From positions 1 through 64,000 of the forward strand of contig JAHITX010000063.1 of the NCBI GenBank assembly GCA_018817425.1: a stretch of DNA of 64,000 nucleotides, given 5' to 3'. Below, in pieces: positions 1 to 8,533 of the stretch (within the stretch, counting starts at the first letter, position 1; each line of letters opens with the position of its first letter). A program made the translations under genes and the position numbers. The notes beneath the pieces were generated by a model that saw nothing but the letters and a program-made list of their open reading frames with translations, was not told the DNA's origin and did not search any database. The DNA comes from Pseudomonadota bacterium. GTDB taxonomy: Bacteria; Desulfobacterota; Desulfobacteria; Desulfobacterales; RPRI01.

Positions 1-2
1 AT

Positions 3-224
3 AATAATGGGAGTCCTGATGTTATTAATTTCACATCAAGTTACTCAGATATACTTGTTGACCAAGTGAGTTTCTTTGCCTGGGAATCTTATTACTATAA
101 AGACTTTGTTCTTGATGATTTTGAGTACAGTGAGGTGGGTAACCCTGTTCCCGTACCGGCTACCTTGCTTCTGTTTGGATCAGGCCTGTTTGGTTTGGTC
201 GGGCTCAGGCGACGATTTAATTGA
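3..224 (+). CDS. PEP-CTERM sorting-domain protein, C-terminal part (5' end outside window)
   Basis: An open frame enters from the left edge and stops at 222-224. It ends in a PEP-CTERM-type sorting tail: a VPVPAT motif, a hydrophobic segment (LLLFGSGLFGLVGL) and a terminal Arg cluster (RRRFN). In this family the tail directs secretion and processing by an exosortase; no exosortase lies in this window. About 70 residues are visible, and the part before the tail has no recognisable domain. The signal peptide and start are beyond the edge. Further genes with the same tail lie at 36-38.8 kb. A strong hairpin terminator follows 26 bases downstream. Confidence 0.85.
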   Translation, partial: NNGSPDVINFTSSYSDILVDQVSFFAWESYYYKDFVLDDFEYSEVGNPVPVPATLLLFGSGLFGLVGLRRRFN

Positions 225-250
225 TACTAAGCTTTCCATTCATATTATTA

Positions 251-296
251 AAAAGACAAGGCAGAACATTTCAAAATGTTCTGCCTTGTCTTTTTT
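251..296. terminator. Bidirectional intrinsic terminator
   Basis: A perfect inverted repeat of about 19 bp per arm (arms contain AAGACAAGGCAGAACATTT and its complement) is flanked by an A-run on the left and a T-run on the right. It can therefore end transcription of both the plus-strand PEP-CTERM gene and the convergent minus-strand CHAT gene that stops at 355. Confidence 0.9.
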
Positions 297-354
297 GCTA
301 ACCCCGCAAAAGCTACACAAACCACAATAGTGTTAGAATATGCACATTGTTTTT

Positions 355-2640
355 TTACATAGCACTTCCGGTAAGTAAAAATGCTGCCCAGAAATAGGGA
401 TTCGGGTATTGCTTTTTAACTTTGAGCTGCGCCTGCCGTAAAGCCTCATCTTTATTCATCTTCGATAAATTGGTATAAAAGTTGATCATTATATCTCGGG
501 TTGTTTCGTCATCAACCTGCCACAAGCTGGATATTAGCGAACGCGCTCCGGCATAGAGAAAGCCACGCGTTAAGCCAACAACATCATCGCCTGTAGCCAC
601 TTTCCCCAGAGCCGTTTCACAGGCGCTGAGAGTTACCAAATCGGCGTTCAAAGATAAATTATAAAGATCTCCTGCTCTCAATAGTCCGTCATTCATGTTA
701 TCTGCGGCCAGCAGCAGTGCTGAATTAAGCGGATTATCAATATCAAATATTCCATGGACAGCAAGATGGATTATGAAATATTTGCTCCCAAATTTTTGCA
801 GATTGGTTTTAGAAGCATCGCTGCGTAAAAGAACATTGGATTCAGGAATTATTCTGCTAATGGCCAGAGCCTCGTCCTGTGCAAATTTTAAATCATATTT
901 TGGGTCGTCCAGCTTAGGATTTCCGAAAATCAAAGCACCTCTATCTTCTTCTTTTGCCCGTTGTTTAAGAAAGCTCAGAACGCTGGCACTGGGCAGCATC
1001 CGAATGCTGAAGCGGTCAATCAGATATTCGTTGCCATCGAAAAGGGCGGCAAAAGGCAAATAATGCAAAGAGCCATGTGGAACGATAATCAATTTTTTTG
1101 TGTTAATTACAGGAGCTGCCAAAGAAAATAATTGGCGGTATAGCGCCTGACTATATTGTTTGAAATCCGGTAAGTCTTGAGCTGTAATGTTTTTGCGCAG
1201 AGCATCAATGTTATTTTCTAAATCCGCTACCGGCAGTTTCTTTGCCACAATTGTTTTGTCTGTTAAAATAAAAACATACCATTTACTGCCTGAACAATAA
1301 TATTCCAGAAGTGTTTCATCGTCTTTAATCTTTTCCTGGATTTCGGTCGTGGAAGGAGTAGTTACGGAAACCAGAGCGGATAGTTCCGGCGCATTTTCCT
1401 GCAGGTTTTTTTTCAGTTTCAGGACAACCGCCCGTGTTTTACTTTGGCTTTCTTTATCTTCAGCAGATTGCGCCACAACGGTGAGGTCATTTTCCGCTTT
1501 GCTAAGCTCGGCCAGTGTTATCTTGATCTGCTCAGCTTGTCCGCCTCGAACTTTTATGTCCTTTTGCGAAGCAAGCAAGTCCACCAGGGCGCGGGATTTG
1601 GCACGCTCCACGTAAGCAAATGCTTCTGCATAACGGTTGTCAGCAAGAAGCAGTGCCGTCAATTCTGCGTAAGCAGATTGTTTATCGCCAACAAACCCGA
1701 TGCGTCCCGCTTCGGAATTAATCGAAGAGCGCTGCTTTTCAATAACTTCGATTGTTTTTTTCAGCATGTCTTCTGCGGTACTTTTCCGGCCTTCGGCCAA
1801 AGCAATTTTTGCCCGATCCAGCAGTACAATCCAGTAAATACCCCCGATTTGCTCAATCTGCGGATGCCCTAAAAGCCGGTCATATCCATTTTTTGCTTCT
1901 ATTATGTTTCCTGTTTCGTAAAGGCTTTTTGATAAAATAAAAAGATTGGGTATCTCCTGAAAGGTCTGATCGTATAAAGCTGTTATTGCACCTGTTACTT
2001 TTGCATCAGGATTTCTTATGGCTTTTAGCGCATTGTCATATTCTTTCAAAGCCATGTAAATCCGCGCCAGAGCACTGTATTTTTCAGGACCGTTCATGAG
2101 TGTTATGCTTACATTTTGCAGTGAATTAACAATTCTTTGAGCATCCGCTTTATTCCCGGACAGAGCATAGGCAACACCAAGAAAATCGTAAATGGAGATC
2201 ATCTGTGATGTATAAAAACTTTGTTTTTCACGTCCAGCTTCATGCAAAAGTTTATAAGCAAGATGGCCTTCTTTGATTGCCTTCTGAAATTCGCCCTGAT
2301 CGAGATAAACAGAGCCACGCAAAATCTGGGGATAAACTGTGAGATCAGAGCCGACAAAAGCACTGTCGCCATTATCAATCTGCTTTTGAAGCAAGTCTGT
2401 TATGGCAAGTGCTTTGCTGTAATTGCGAATTCCGTTATAAGAGGATGCCAGCAAAAAAAGCTGAAAAGAAGACACCGAATCGCCATTTTCTACTCTTGGT
2501 TGAAGAGTATTAATTATTTCATGTATCTGTTGTTTTTGAGCATAACTGCTTAACCTTATATCCCTTGACAGGGAGCAGGCCATAAAAAAAGAAGCCAAAA
2601 GCAATATGGCTGATATGGTGAAATAATTTTTAAGTTTCAT
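355..2640 (-). CDS. CHAT-domain peptidase-like lipoprotein with TPR repeats
   Basis: The 761-residue protein starts with a lipoprotein signal (hydrophobic run ending in FMAC, predicted lipidated Cys about 22), so it should sit on the periplasmic face of a membrane. The middle (about 35-360) is helical with TPR-like repeats. The last about 290 residues form a CHAT domain, a caspase/gingipain-fold peptidase module. The predicted catalytic dyad is present: His629 in LAVHG and Cys674 in LSACETALG. CHAT-TPR proteins are common in Cyanobacteria and Desulfobacterota; a few act as proteases of defence systems (the gRAMP/Craspase partner), but this one has no such partner nearby. Substrate and role are unknown. 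A possible link to the neighbouring PEP-CTERM protein is only positional. Confidence 0.85.
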   Translation of the reverse strand: MKLKNYFTISAILLLASFFMACSLSRDIRLSSYAQKQQIHEIINTLQPRVENGDSVSSFQLFLLASSYNGIRNYSKALAITDLLQKQIDNGDSAFVGSDLTVYPQILRGSVYLDQGEFQKAIKEGHLAYKLLHEAGREKQSFYTSQMISIYDFLGVAYALSGNKADAQRIVNSLQNVSITLMNGPEKYSALARIYMALKEYDNALKAIRNPDAKVTGAITALYDQTFQEIPNLFILSKSLYETGNIIEAKNGYDRLLGHPQIEQIGGIYWIVLLDRAKIALAEGRKSTAEDMLKKTIEVIEKQRSSINSEAGRIGFVGDKQSAYAELTALLLADNRYAEAFAYVERAKSRALVDLLASQKDIKVRGGQAEQIKITLAELSKAENDLTVVAQSAEDKESQSKTRAVVLKLKKNLQENAPELSALVSVTTPSTTEIQEKIKDDETLLEYYCSGSKWYVFILTDKTIVAKKLPVADLENNIDALRKNITAQDLPDFKQYSQALYRQLFSLAAPVINTKKLIIVPHGSLHYLPFAALFDGNEYLIDRFSIRMLPSASVLSFLKQRAKEEDRGALIFGNPKLDDPKYDLKFAQDEALAISRIIPESNVLLRSDASKTNLQKFGSKYFIIHLAVHGIFDIDNPLNSALLLAADNMNDGLLRAGDLYNLSLNADLVTLSACETALGKVATGDDVVGLTRGFLYAGARSLISSLWQVDDETTRDIMINFYTNLSKMNKDEALRQAQLKVKKQYPNPYFWAAFLLTGSAM

Positions 2641-2694
2641 ATTGTTTTATCCGTTAGACAGCAGGTTTTTCGGCAATGCCACAGTAATGCAAGT

Positions 2695-2836
2695 GAGCTA
2701 GTTTCAAAACGTCCCATTTTGGCCGATCTCTGCGTTGGGTGAAAATTTTAATCCTCGAAATACTCCATGTATTCCTGTGGTTAAAATTTACACCCGCCTT
2801 GACCTTGACCAAACTGAAACGTTTTGAAAGTGGCTC
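2695..2836 (+). repeat. Dispersed 142-bp repeat with 16-bp inverted ends (family R1, copy 1)
   Basis: The ends are GAGCTAGTTTCAAAAC and GTTTTGAAAGTGGCTC, imperfect inverted repeats of each other. The interior (TTGGCCGATCT, GCGTTGGG, TCCTCGAAATACT, GTATTCCTGTGGTT, CTTGACCAAACTGAAAC) recurs in the same order at 38956-39143. The element fills most of the gap between the CHAT gene and the LTA-synthase-like gene. Open frames through it (for example 2654-2875 minus) are not credible genes. It could be a non-autonomous mobile element or a structured intergenic repeat. Confidence 0.8.
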
Positions 2837-2904
2837 AAGAATGTAGTTGTTTGATAGAATACCCCCAAACATCACCTGATGAAGTATCCGGTTTACTTCC
2901 TGTT

Positions 2905-4935
2905 TTATTTAGCCGACTGCATTTTTTCTGCCATAGTGCGACCTTGTTTCATATAATCGGCAAACTCATCCGCTTTCATGGCATTGTATAACCCATATTT
3001 ATAAAGATAGCTGGCAACTTGATAATAACTTATGGTTTCAGTAACCGCTTCCGCATCAAGAGGTATGTTTATCCTTGAGTGAGTCGCAAAGTCATAGTGG
3101 TATGCGACATTCTTTCTCACAGTTTTTAAAACGATGAGTTTATCTTTTTCAATGTGTCCCAGCTTCTGGTAATTGCCTATAATTGCAGCTCCATCGTCAG
3201 GGTGAATTGAACGAACATCATGGCCGAAAAAGCGGCTCGGATAGCTCCAATTCAGAAGTCCTAGCAAGGTAGGTGCGTAATCAATCTGACTTGAAATGGT
3301 CTTTATATGACCGGTCGGCAACTGTCCGCCGGGGGAATAGATAATGAGCGGTATATGATAGTTTTCAACAGGCAGCTCCGTTTTGCCCGCGCTTCCGGCG
3401 CAATGGTCGGCCACGATAACAAAGACCGTATTGTTAAACCATGGTTTTGATCTTGCTTCTTCGATGAATTTGCCGATGGCGTAGTCTGTATATTTTATGC
3501 CACCGCGGCGTTTCGATGTTTTGGACGGCAAGTCGATACGTCCTTCGGGGAAAGTGAAAGGACGGTGATTTGATGTAGTCATCAAAAAAAAGTAAAAGGG
3601 CTTCCCTTTTGCGTAGACTGCATCGGCTTCGCGTGTTGTCCAGCGATACAAATCTTCGTCGCAGGCACCCCAGACATTTGCAAATGTTACATCATCTGAG
3701 CTTACGGCACTACGGTCGATGACTTTATAACCATTATTGCCGAAGAAATAGTTCATATTATCGAAGTAACCGAATCCGCTATAAAGAAATGCTGTATCAT
3801 ACCCTTTCAATTGAAATATTGAACCAAGGCTAAATAATCCTTCATTATGCGGGCGTTTCACCAGAGAGCGGCCCGGTGTTGGCGGCAGCGATAGGACCAA
3901 AGCTTCCATTCCACGTACCGTGCGGGTTCCCGTGGCGTAAAAATTATCAAACACAAGACTTTTCTGTTCAATGGCCGATAAATTTGGCGTCAGATTTGCG
4001 TATTCGCCTGAATTATCCAGGAATTTAGCACTCAGGCTTTCCACTGTAATCTGAATTACATTCAACTTAAGTTCAGGGCCTTTTTTTGAATAGAATCTTA
4101 GTGTGTCTTTTTCTTTTGGTTTCAATAATACCGACCCGTCCTCCACTATTTCACTGCGCATGAATTGAAATGCCTTATCAACAGGAATAGTAGGGAAAAA
4201 CCGGTCAAAATCGAGTTCATTTTCTTTGAATGCAACAAATAATGACCATATGCCATTTTTCCCAAGTTCTTTATTGTAATTATTGGTAAAATCAGGCAGC
4301 CAGTTTTGATTGATGATTAAACCCACAACAATGACTACAGCGCATGCAACAGAGCCAAATTTATAACGGTTTTTGATAGGCGATGCCGAGTTTGCAGCCC
4401 ATGCGGCAGGAACCCCCGTGCGCCAGATGAATATCTGTAATATCAATGATAATAAAGCTATACCGCCCAGTATCAAGGGCATTGGATAGGACTCGAAAAT
4501 ATTGTCAATTACTTCTTTAGTATAGACAAGATAATCAACAGCGATGAAGTTAAATCTTACCCCGAATTCATCCCAGAATACCCACTCGGCGACCAGACAG
4601 AACAACAAAGAATAAAGAAAAATAAACAAGATTACCTGCATCACGAAACGGCCCCACAGGCGTTCGAAGAAATGTTCGGGCAGGATGGCCTGAAGCAGGA
4701 TAAAGGGTATAATTAACCAGGAAGCCGTGCCTATGTCATATATGAACCCCCATGCAAAAGCTGCCAACAGGCTTAAGTCCCATGAAATATCCTGAGCAGC
4801 CTTTATCATCAGCACAATCCTGGTTATGAATGCAAATCCGAAAAAAAGGAAAAATAACAAAGCGATGCCGCTGTTTCTCTTTTTGAGATATGCAGAAAAT
4901 AAAGTACGGGGTTGATTTAATGGGCTTATTTTCAT
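2905..4935 (-). CDS. LTA synthase / phosphoglycerol transferase-like sulfatase-family membrane protein
   Basis: The 676-residue protein has about five N-terminal membrane helices (roughly 24-48, 55-82, 98-118, 153-172, 195-210). An extracytoplasmic alkaline-phosphatase/sulfatase-fold domain follows. Family motifs are visible: VIQITVESL (metal-binding Glu299), ATGTRTVRGMEA around 334-345 (contains the Thr nucleophile position), TSNHRPF and VADHCAG with metal-binding His and Asp. Relatives include LtaS and MdoB/OpgB, which transfer phosphoglycerol or phosphoethanolamine from lipids to periplasmic glycans. In a Gram-negative bacterium a role in periplasmic glucan or LPS decoration is likelier than teichoic acid synthesis; this is inference. 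It stands alone between an R1 repeat and a DUF347 gene. Confidence 0.85.
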   Translation of the reverse strand: MKISPLNQPRTLFSAYLKKRNSGIALLFFLFFGFAFITRIVLMIKAAQDISWDLSLLAAFAWGFIYDIGTASWLIIPFILLQAILPEHFFERLWGRFVMQVILFIFLYSLLFCLVAEWVFWDEFGVRFNFIAVDYLVYTKEVIDNIFESYPMPLILGGIALLSLILQIFIWRTGVPAAWAANSASPIKNRYKFGSVACAVVIVVGLIINQNWLPDFTNNYNKELGKNGIWSLFVAFKENELDFDRFFPTIPVDKAFQFMRSEIVEDGSVLLKPKEKDTLRFYSKKGPELKLNVIQITVESLSAKFLDNSGEYANLTPNLSAIEQKSLVFDNFYATGTRTVRGMEALVLSLPPTPGRSLVKRPHNEGLFSLGSIFQLKGYDTAFLYSGFGYFDNMNYFFGNNGYKVIDRSAVSSDDVTFANVWGACDEDLYRWTTREADAVYAKGKPFYFFLMTTSNHRPFTFPEGRIDLPSKTSKRRGGIKYTDYAIGKFIEEARSKPWFNNTVFVIVADHCAGSAGKTELPVENYHIPLIIYSPGGQLPTGHIKTISSQIDYAPTLLGLLNWSYPSRFFGHDVRSIHPDDGAAIIGNYQKLGHIEKDKLIVLKTVRKNVAYHYDFATHSRINIPLDAEAVTETISYYQVASYLYKYGLYNAMKADEFADYMKQGRTMAEKMQSAK

Positions 4936-5033
4936 TTATTATAATATAAAGAATGAATTCGCTTTTTATGGGACGGACTATACAAAGATTGATCTTTTGA
5001 GTTAATATAATTGTACCCACAAATATTTGGTTG

Positions 5034-5792
5034 TCAATGTTTTCGTGTTGCCGGTTTATGCGAAAAGATAAAGATACACGACACGATTAACACAAGAAGG
5101 GTGGCCGACGCTGAGTAGCGGCTTAACTCCAAGCCGCCTTTGCTTATGGGTTTGTCAAGAAAATCGCCGATGACAGCGCCGAGCGGCCGCGTAAGGATGA
5201 ATGCTGCCCAAAACAGAGTAGTGCGGGATATGTTTGTTCGGTAGTACGCAACTGCGATTGCTGCCAACATTGCACCAAATACAATTGCACCACCAACATA
5301 CCCAATACCCGCTGTATCAGCTGTCCAATCGCCAAGGGCAGTGCCCAGGGTTTGCGAAAACATGATTGTTACCCAATAAAACATTTCAGCTTTTGGCGAA
5401 CTTACGGTATCAACGGCTATCGAACCAAGTGTACGATACCAGAGAAATAATGATACCATTAGTAATGTGAATAATATTGTCGTTCCACCCGCATAGCCAA
5501 TTCCAAGAGAACGATCCGCGAAATCTGCCAATGTCGTTCCCACTGTTGTTGTTGCAATAATTGTTGTCCAGTAAAGAACAGGATGGAATTTCTTCGCGTA
5601 AACCTGAGCTGTTACCGCTATTGCAAATATCGCGGCAAAGATTCCGGTACTTACGAGATAGCCGAGGTGCATTGACATGGACACGGCGTCCCCGCCAGTC
5701 TCACCAATGGTTGTAGCGAGAATCTTTATAATCCAGAAGATCAGGGTTACTTCCGGAACTTTACTTAAAATCTCTTGCTCTTTTATATTCAT
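5034..5792 (-). CDS. DUF347 / COG4705-type integral membrane protein
   Basis: A 252-residue polytopic membrane protein built of four internal repeats, each two helices with a conserved loop (T..GET/GTTLAD/GTALGDW/GAVIGDF, then GIGY.GG). This is the DUF347 (COG4705) repeat pattern. Function is not firmly established; conserved Asp, Glu and Thr in the helices suggest ion or metal transport. The ATG at 5792 (MNIKEQ) is preferred because GAGG lies 6 bases upstream. A longer frame from a TTG at 5804 would start inside that ribosome site. Only 98 bases separate it from the LTA-synthase-like gene downstream, so the two may be co-transcribed. Confidence 0.8.
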   Translation of the reverse strand: MNIKEQEILSKVPEVTLIFWIIKILATTIGETGGDAVSMSMHLGYLVSTGIFAAIFAIAVTAQVYAKKFHPVLYWTTIIATTTVGTTLADFADRSLGIGYAGGTTILFTLLMVSLFLWYRTLGSIAVDTVSSPKAEMFYWVTIMFSQTLGTALGDWTADTAGIGYVGGAIVFGAMLAAIAVAYYRTNISRTTLFWAAFILTRPLGAVIGDFLDKPISKGGLELSRYSASATLLVLIVSCIFIFSHKPATRKH

Positions 5793-6122
5793 AATTTTCC
5801 TCAATTCAATTGGAATAATGGTTTATGCTGCTACTTAGAAGTTGCTTTAACATATTATTATACCATATCGATTCTGTAGATTATTGCTATAATAAACACA
5901 GGCATCGTGAAGAATTAATGAAGATGTTCAATTTCCGGAGTAATAAGTGTGTTACATATATTTGTGCGAGAAATTTATAACAGAAAAAGAAAGCAAGAAA
6001 TACTTTTTAGCGTCCCAAAATCCGCTATTGATTTTTATCAAGGTGTAATTTTGGCATTATTTAATAAAAAATCAGCCAAGAAAACAAAAAACGCTTATTA
6101 TAAACCTTTGCATTAGAAGCAA
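5793..6122. other. Intergenic spacer, AT-rich
   Basis: No credible gene. The left part should hold the promoter of the minus-strand DUF347 gene. The right part borders the transposase remnant and may be IS-derived. No clear repeat or RNA was seen. Confidence 0.5.
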
Positions 6123-6518
6123 TCAGCCCATTTTAAATGGCATTCTTTTCATTCCAAAACCGATCTTGAGTTCTTTAATCATGTTCTCACTGCACTGACC
6201 ACGTTGGTTATACCACCGCACTACCTGCTCAATATCTTCTGTGAGGTTTGTCGCTATTACTGTGTATTTTTCTTTTTCATCAAATAACTTTTTCTGAATG
6301 GGTTGGCGGATTACTATCAAACGAAATGCTTGCTTTTGTGCCTCAATTCCGGTTGCATCTATATCCAGAGTATAACCTTTGACACCGGAATACTTAAGCC
6401 CACGGTTTATTATCTTTCCGTTTACCTTGGCAAGGCCTTTTTCCATGGGGTCGCTTTCTCAGTAACAAAATTATTGTTGCGACAGAAGTGATCAAGCAAC
6501 TGATGGGCCCGAAGCTGC
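6123..6518 (-). pseudogene. IS1380-like transposase remnant (deleted and frameshifted)
   Basis: Two pieces of a DDE transposase remain on the minus strand. The 5' piece (about 6445-6518) reads HQLLDHFCRN...NFVTEKATPWK and is out of frame with the main 107-codon piece (6123-6446). The main piece contains YTLDIDATG, the first catalytic-Asp motif, and WYNQRGQCSENMIKELK, the Y-(2)-R-(3)-E type motif. Normally well over 100 residues separate those motifs; here there are about 50, so the centre is deleted. Motif style fits IS1380. No intact ends were found. It marks the left border of the defence-type island. Confidence 0.7.
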
Positions 6519-6642
6519 CGTCAAAAAAAAGAGTTATTGGATTCTAAGCAGACTGCTCCCAACCAGGGTAGAACATTAGAGCGTTTATAAAATATACTTT
6601 TTACAGTATCAAAAAGAAAAATTTATTATGTACTCAAAATTC

Positions 6643-6717
6643 CACTTGAACCCTGGAATCCCCGAATCCTTGAACCCTTTAAAACCACCATCTCTTTCAC
6701 AGACAATCCAACTATGT
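6643..6717 (+). repeat. Dispersed intergenic repeat family R2, copy A
   Basis: It carries the string CTTGAACCCTGGAATCC, then CGAATCCTTGAACCCTT, followed by CACCATCTCTTTC and GCAATCC-like sequence. The same order recurs at 8081-8215 and, more diverged, at 8878-9025. It runs right up to the stop of the antitoxin gene at 6718. Confidence 0.7.
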
Positions 6718-7539
6718 TTATATCTCTGTCAGCTCTGATGCATCCGTATAGGGAATCAAAGCCCCAGTGTTTCTTTTTTTCCAAACTTGCTCTCGGTGGG
6801 CAGCATCATAAGCCATCTTTTTGCGTGGGAAGGCAGCAGCAACCTTAATAATTATTCTTTTTTCTTCCTCTGTCAAAGTTTCAGCTTTTGTTTCATCAGC
6901 GGCTCGGATTAAACTTATCAGTTCGTTGTAATTATTAAGTTGTGGCCCAAATGGCAATGCTGCATAGGTTGCACCGGTAACACTCTGGCCAATCTCTTTA
7001 AATGCAAGCATATCAACATACCACAAATACTTTACATCAAATAACAGCTTATCCCCATCAACAAGGAATTTACAGCCTACTTCTTCTTCAAGCGCTATCA
7101 TTACCAGTTTAATTCTTGGGATCGATATCGCAGCCCTGTTACCGGTATAGGGGTTTCCAACTTGTCTTCCATCGAAAGCGCTCTTGAGTGCCTTATCCAT
7201 TGATTTGGTTTGTATAATACCATTTTCCCATCTTTTAATGCTTACAACACCAACTCCGGCTTTTCTTGACAGTTCCTTTTGAGTCCACCCTAACTCTTTT
7301 CTTTTTCTTTTTATTTCATTGCCGGTTAATAAACCTTTTGTCTCTCTATAAGCATCAGCTATTGTATTTTGTATTGCAGCAGCCTGTTCTATTGTCCCAA
7401 CACTGATTCCGCATTCATCACATATATAAGTTTCTGCTTGATATTTAATCTTTATGCCCCTAAATGTTTTCTGTTTTTCAACTTTTTTTAGTGACATCTT
7501 CCCATGATCGTTTGGGCAATTAACAGTACTTTTCATCAT
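6718..7539 (-). CDS. MqsA-like antitoxin: zinc finger + XRE HTH + SocA/Panacea domain
   Basis: The 273-residue protein has three parts. Residues 1-50 form a YgiT-type zinc finger (C8, H12, C40, C43). Residues 73-122 form an XRE helix-turn-helix (LGWTQKELSRKAGVGVVSIKRWE). Residues about 135-273 match the SocA/Panacea (DUF4065) pattern, with YADML-like WYVDMLAF and LPFGPQLNNY. Panacea domains are known as interchangeable antitoxin neutralising domains. It lies 32 bases downstream of a small MqsR-like toxin gene in the same operon, toxin first, as in mqsRA. It should repress the operon through the palindromes at 7970-8013. A second system of the same architecture is at 44544-45925. Ribosome site: GGAGGG just before ATGATG. 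Confidence 0.85.
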   Translation of the reverse strand: MMKSTVNCPNDHGKMSLKKVEKQKTFRGIKIKYQAETYICDECGISVGTIEQAAAIQNTIADAYRETKGLLTGNEIKRKRKELGWTQKELSRKAGVGVVSIKRWENGIIQTKSMDKALKSAFDGRQVGNPYTGNRAAISIPRIKLVMIALEEEVGCKFLVDGDKLLFDVKYLWYVDMLAFKEIGQSVTGATYAALPFGPQLNNYNELISLIRAADETKAETLTEEEKRIIIKVAAAFPRKKMAYDAAHREQVWKKRNTGALIPYTDASELTEI

Positions 7540-7571
7540 TTTGCCCTCCTCCCTTCGTTGTTTTACTCTTC

Positions 7572-7925
7572 CTATACTCTATCTTTATGCAATGAAACCA
7601 AATAAAACTTATCGTTCTTTATGCAAAATTTAAGATAGACCTTACAACCTAATCTTTTACTCTTCCATTTAAACGCGAAAAGCTCAGAATTTATAATTTC
7701 TCTTTCATAAGACCTCTGTGGAGGATGATCTCCGGCATAATGTTGAATCTCAAGTTCGTCTAAAATCTGCATTAAAATTGATTCCAGGCTTTCAATTCTA
7801 TAACCCAATTCAATGGCATCCTCGGCAATCACATCTGGTTCTATTATTAATATGTCCACCTGCTCAACAATGGCTTTTGCCCGCTTTATTTTAAGATGGA
7901 TCTCCCTTTTGGACGGTCTTTGCAT
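7572..7925 (-). CDS. Predicted MqsR-superfamily toxin
   Basis: A 117-residue protein encoded directly upstream of the zinc-finger/HTH/Panacea antitoxin. The C-terminal half has the order expected of MqsR-type mRNA interferases: a helical ELGYRIESLESILMQIL segment, an aromatic/His region (QHYAGDHPPQRSY), then strands VYLKF and FYLVSLHKD. E. coli MqsR has VYLKI...LIVSFKE at the same place. Sequence similarity is weak, so the call rests on length, gene order and these blocks. RNase activity is inference. The ATG at 7925 sits unusually far (14 bases) from the AAGGAG upstream, which may keep translation low. Confidence 0.65.
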   Translation of the reverse strand: MQRPSKREIHLKIKRAKAIVEQVDILIIEPDVIAEDAIELGYRIESLESILMQILDELEIQHYAGDHPPQRSYEREIINSELFAFKWKSKRLGCKVYLKFCIKNDKFYLVSLHKDRV

Positions 7926-7969
7926 TTAATTGAACGTATCTCCTTCGAATAAAGGATTAAGAACGCTAA

Positions 7970-8022
7970 GTATCAATTGATACCTTTGTTCACATAATGG
8001 TATCAATTGATACTTATGTCAA
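7970..8022 (-). promoter_or_regulatory. Promoter and twin palindromic operator of the MqsRA-like operon
   Basis: Two identical perfect palindromes, GTATCAATTGATAC, lie at 7970-7983 and 8000-8013, 30 bp apart centre to centre (about three helical turns). On the minus strand a consensus -35 (TTGACA, 8017-8022) and a -10 (CATTAT, 7994-7999) are separated by exactly 17 bp, and the upstream palindrome occupies that spacer. A dimeric HTH antitoxin bound here would block RNA polymerase directly. Confidence 0.9.
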
Positions 8023-8080
8023 GAAAAAACTTTGCCAAGTTTAATCGTATTTACTAGATTTATTTAATTTTTATGCACTT

Positions 8081-8215
8081 CGCTTGAACCCTGGAACCCT
8101 CGAATCCTTGAACCCTTATAAGATCACCACCTCTATCGAAGGCAATCCAAATATTATTGCAAAAACTTTGTCATTAGGGTATAAAAAATTCAAATAAATT
8201 AAAATGATTGATGAT
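8081..8215 (+). repeat. Dispersed intergenic repeat family R2, copy B
   Basis: CGCTTGAACCCTGGAACCC and CGAATCCTTGAACCCTT match copy A. The tail (ACCACCTCT, GGCAATCCAAATATTATTGC, TTTGTCATTAGG, GATTGATGATTG) matches copy C at 8878-9025. It lies between the two toxin-antitoxin modules. Confidence 0.75.
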
Positions 8216-8317
8216 TGTTCAGGAGAATTATATTAGTTTTTACCTTTCTGGCTATTCTCCTTTAATGTTAACATCTCCAATACTTTAGAATTACCAGTAA
8301 AAATATGGAGCAATACT

Positions 8318-8533
8318 ATGGAATCAATAGATCAATTAGCAAAAAAGGCGATAGAACTTCGACCGATAGAACGAATTCGTTTGGTTGAGGCTATTTTATA
8401 CAGCCTCGATAAACCTGATCCGGATATCGAAAAAAGTTGGATTGCCGAATCCGAAGCCCGATATGAAGCTCATAAGCGAGGAGAGCTTGAGGCTATTGAT
8501 TGGGATGAAATTAAAAAGAGGTATGAAGTTTGA
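8318..8533 (+). CDS. Addiction-module antitoxin, Unstab_antitox family
   Basis: The 71-residue protein fits the putative addiction module component family (PF09720/TIGR02574): the N-terminal helix AKKAIELRPIERIRLVEAIL, then a W-containing acidic middle and IDWDEIKKRYEV at the C-terminus. Such proteins neutralise ParE/RelE-fold toxins. The ribosome site is GGAG, 7 bases before ATG. Its stop codon overlaps the toxin start (TTGA), implying translational coupling. Confidence 0.85.
   Translation: MESIDQLAKKAIELRPIERIRLVEAILYSLDKPDPDIEKSWIAESEARYEAHKRGELEAIDWDEIKKRYEV

Noticed and set aside
2654-2875. 73-codon minus-strand frame between the CHAT and LTA-synthase-like genes
   Set aside because: It lies almost entirely inside the R1 repeat, whose second copy does not preserve the frame.
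5034-5335. Small alternative frames inside membrane-protein genes
   Set aside because: Shadows of well-supported genes on the same strand in another frame.
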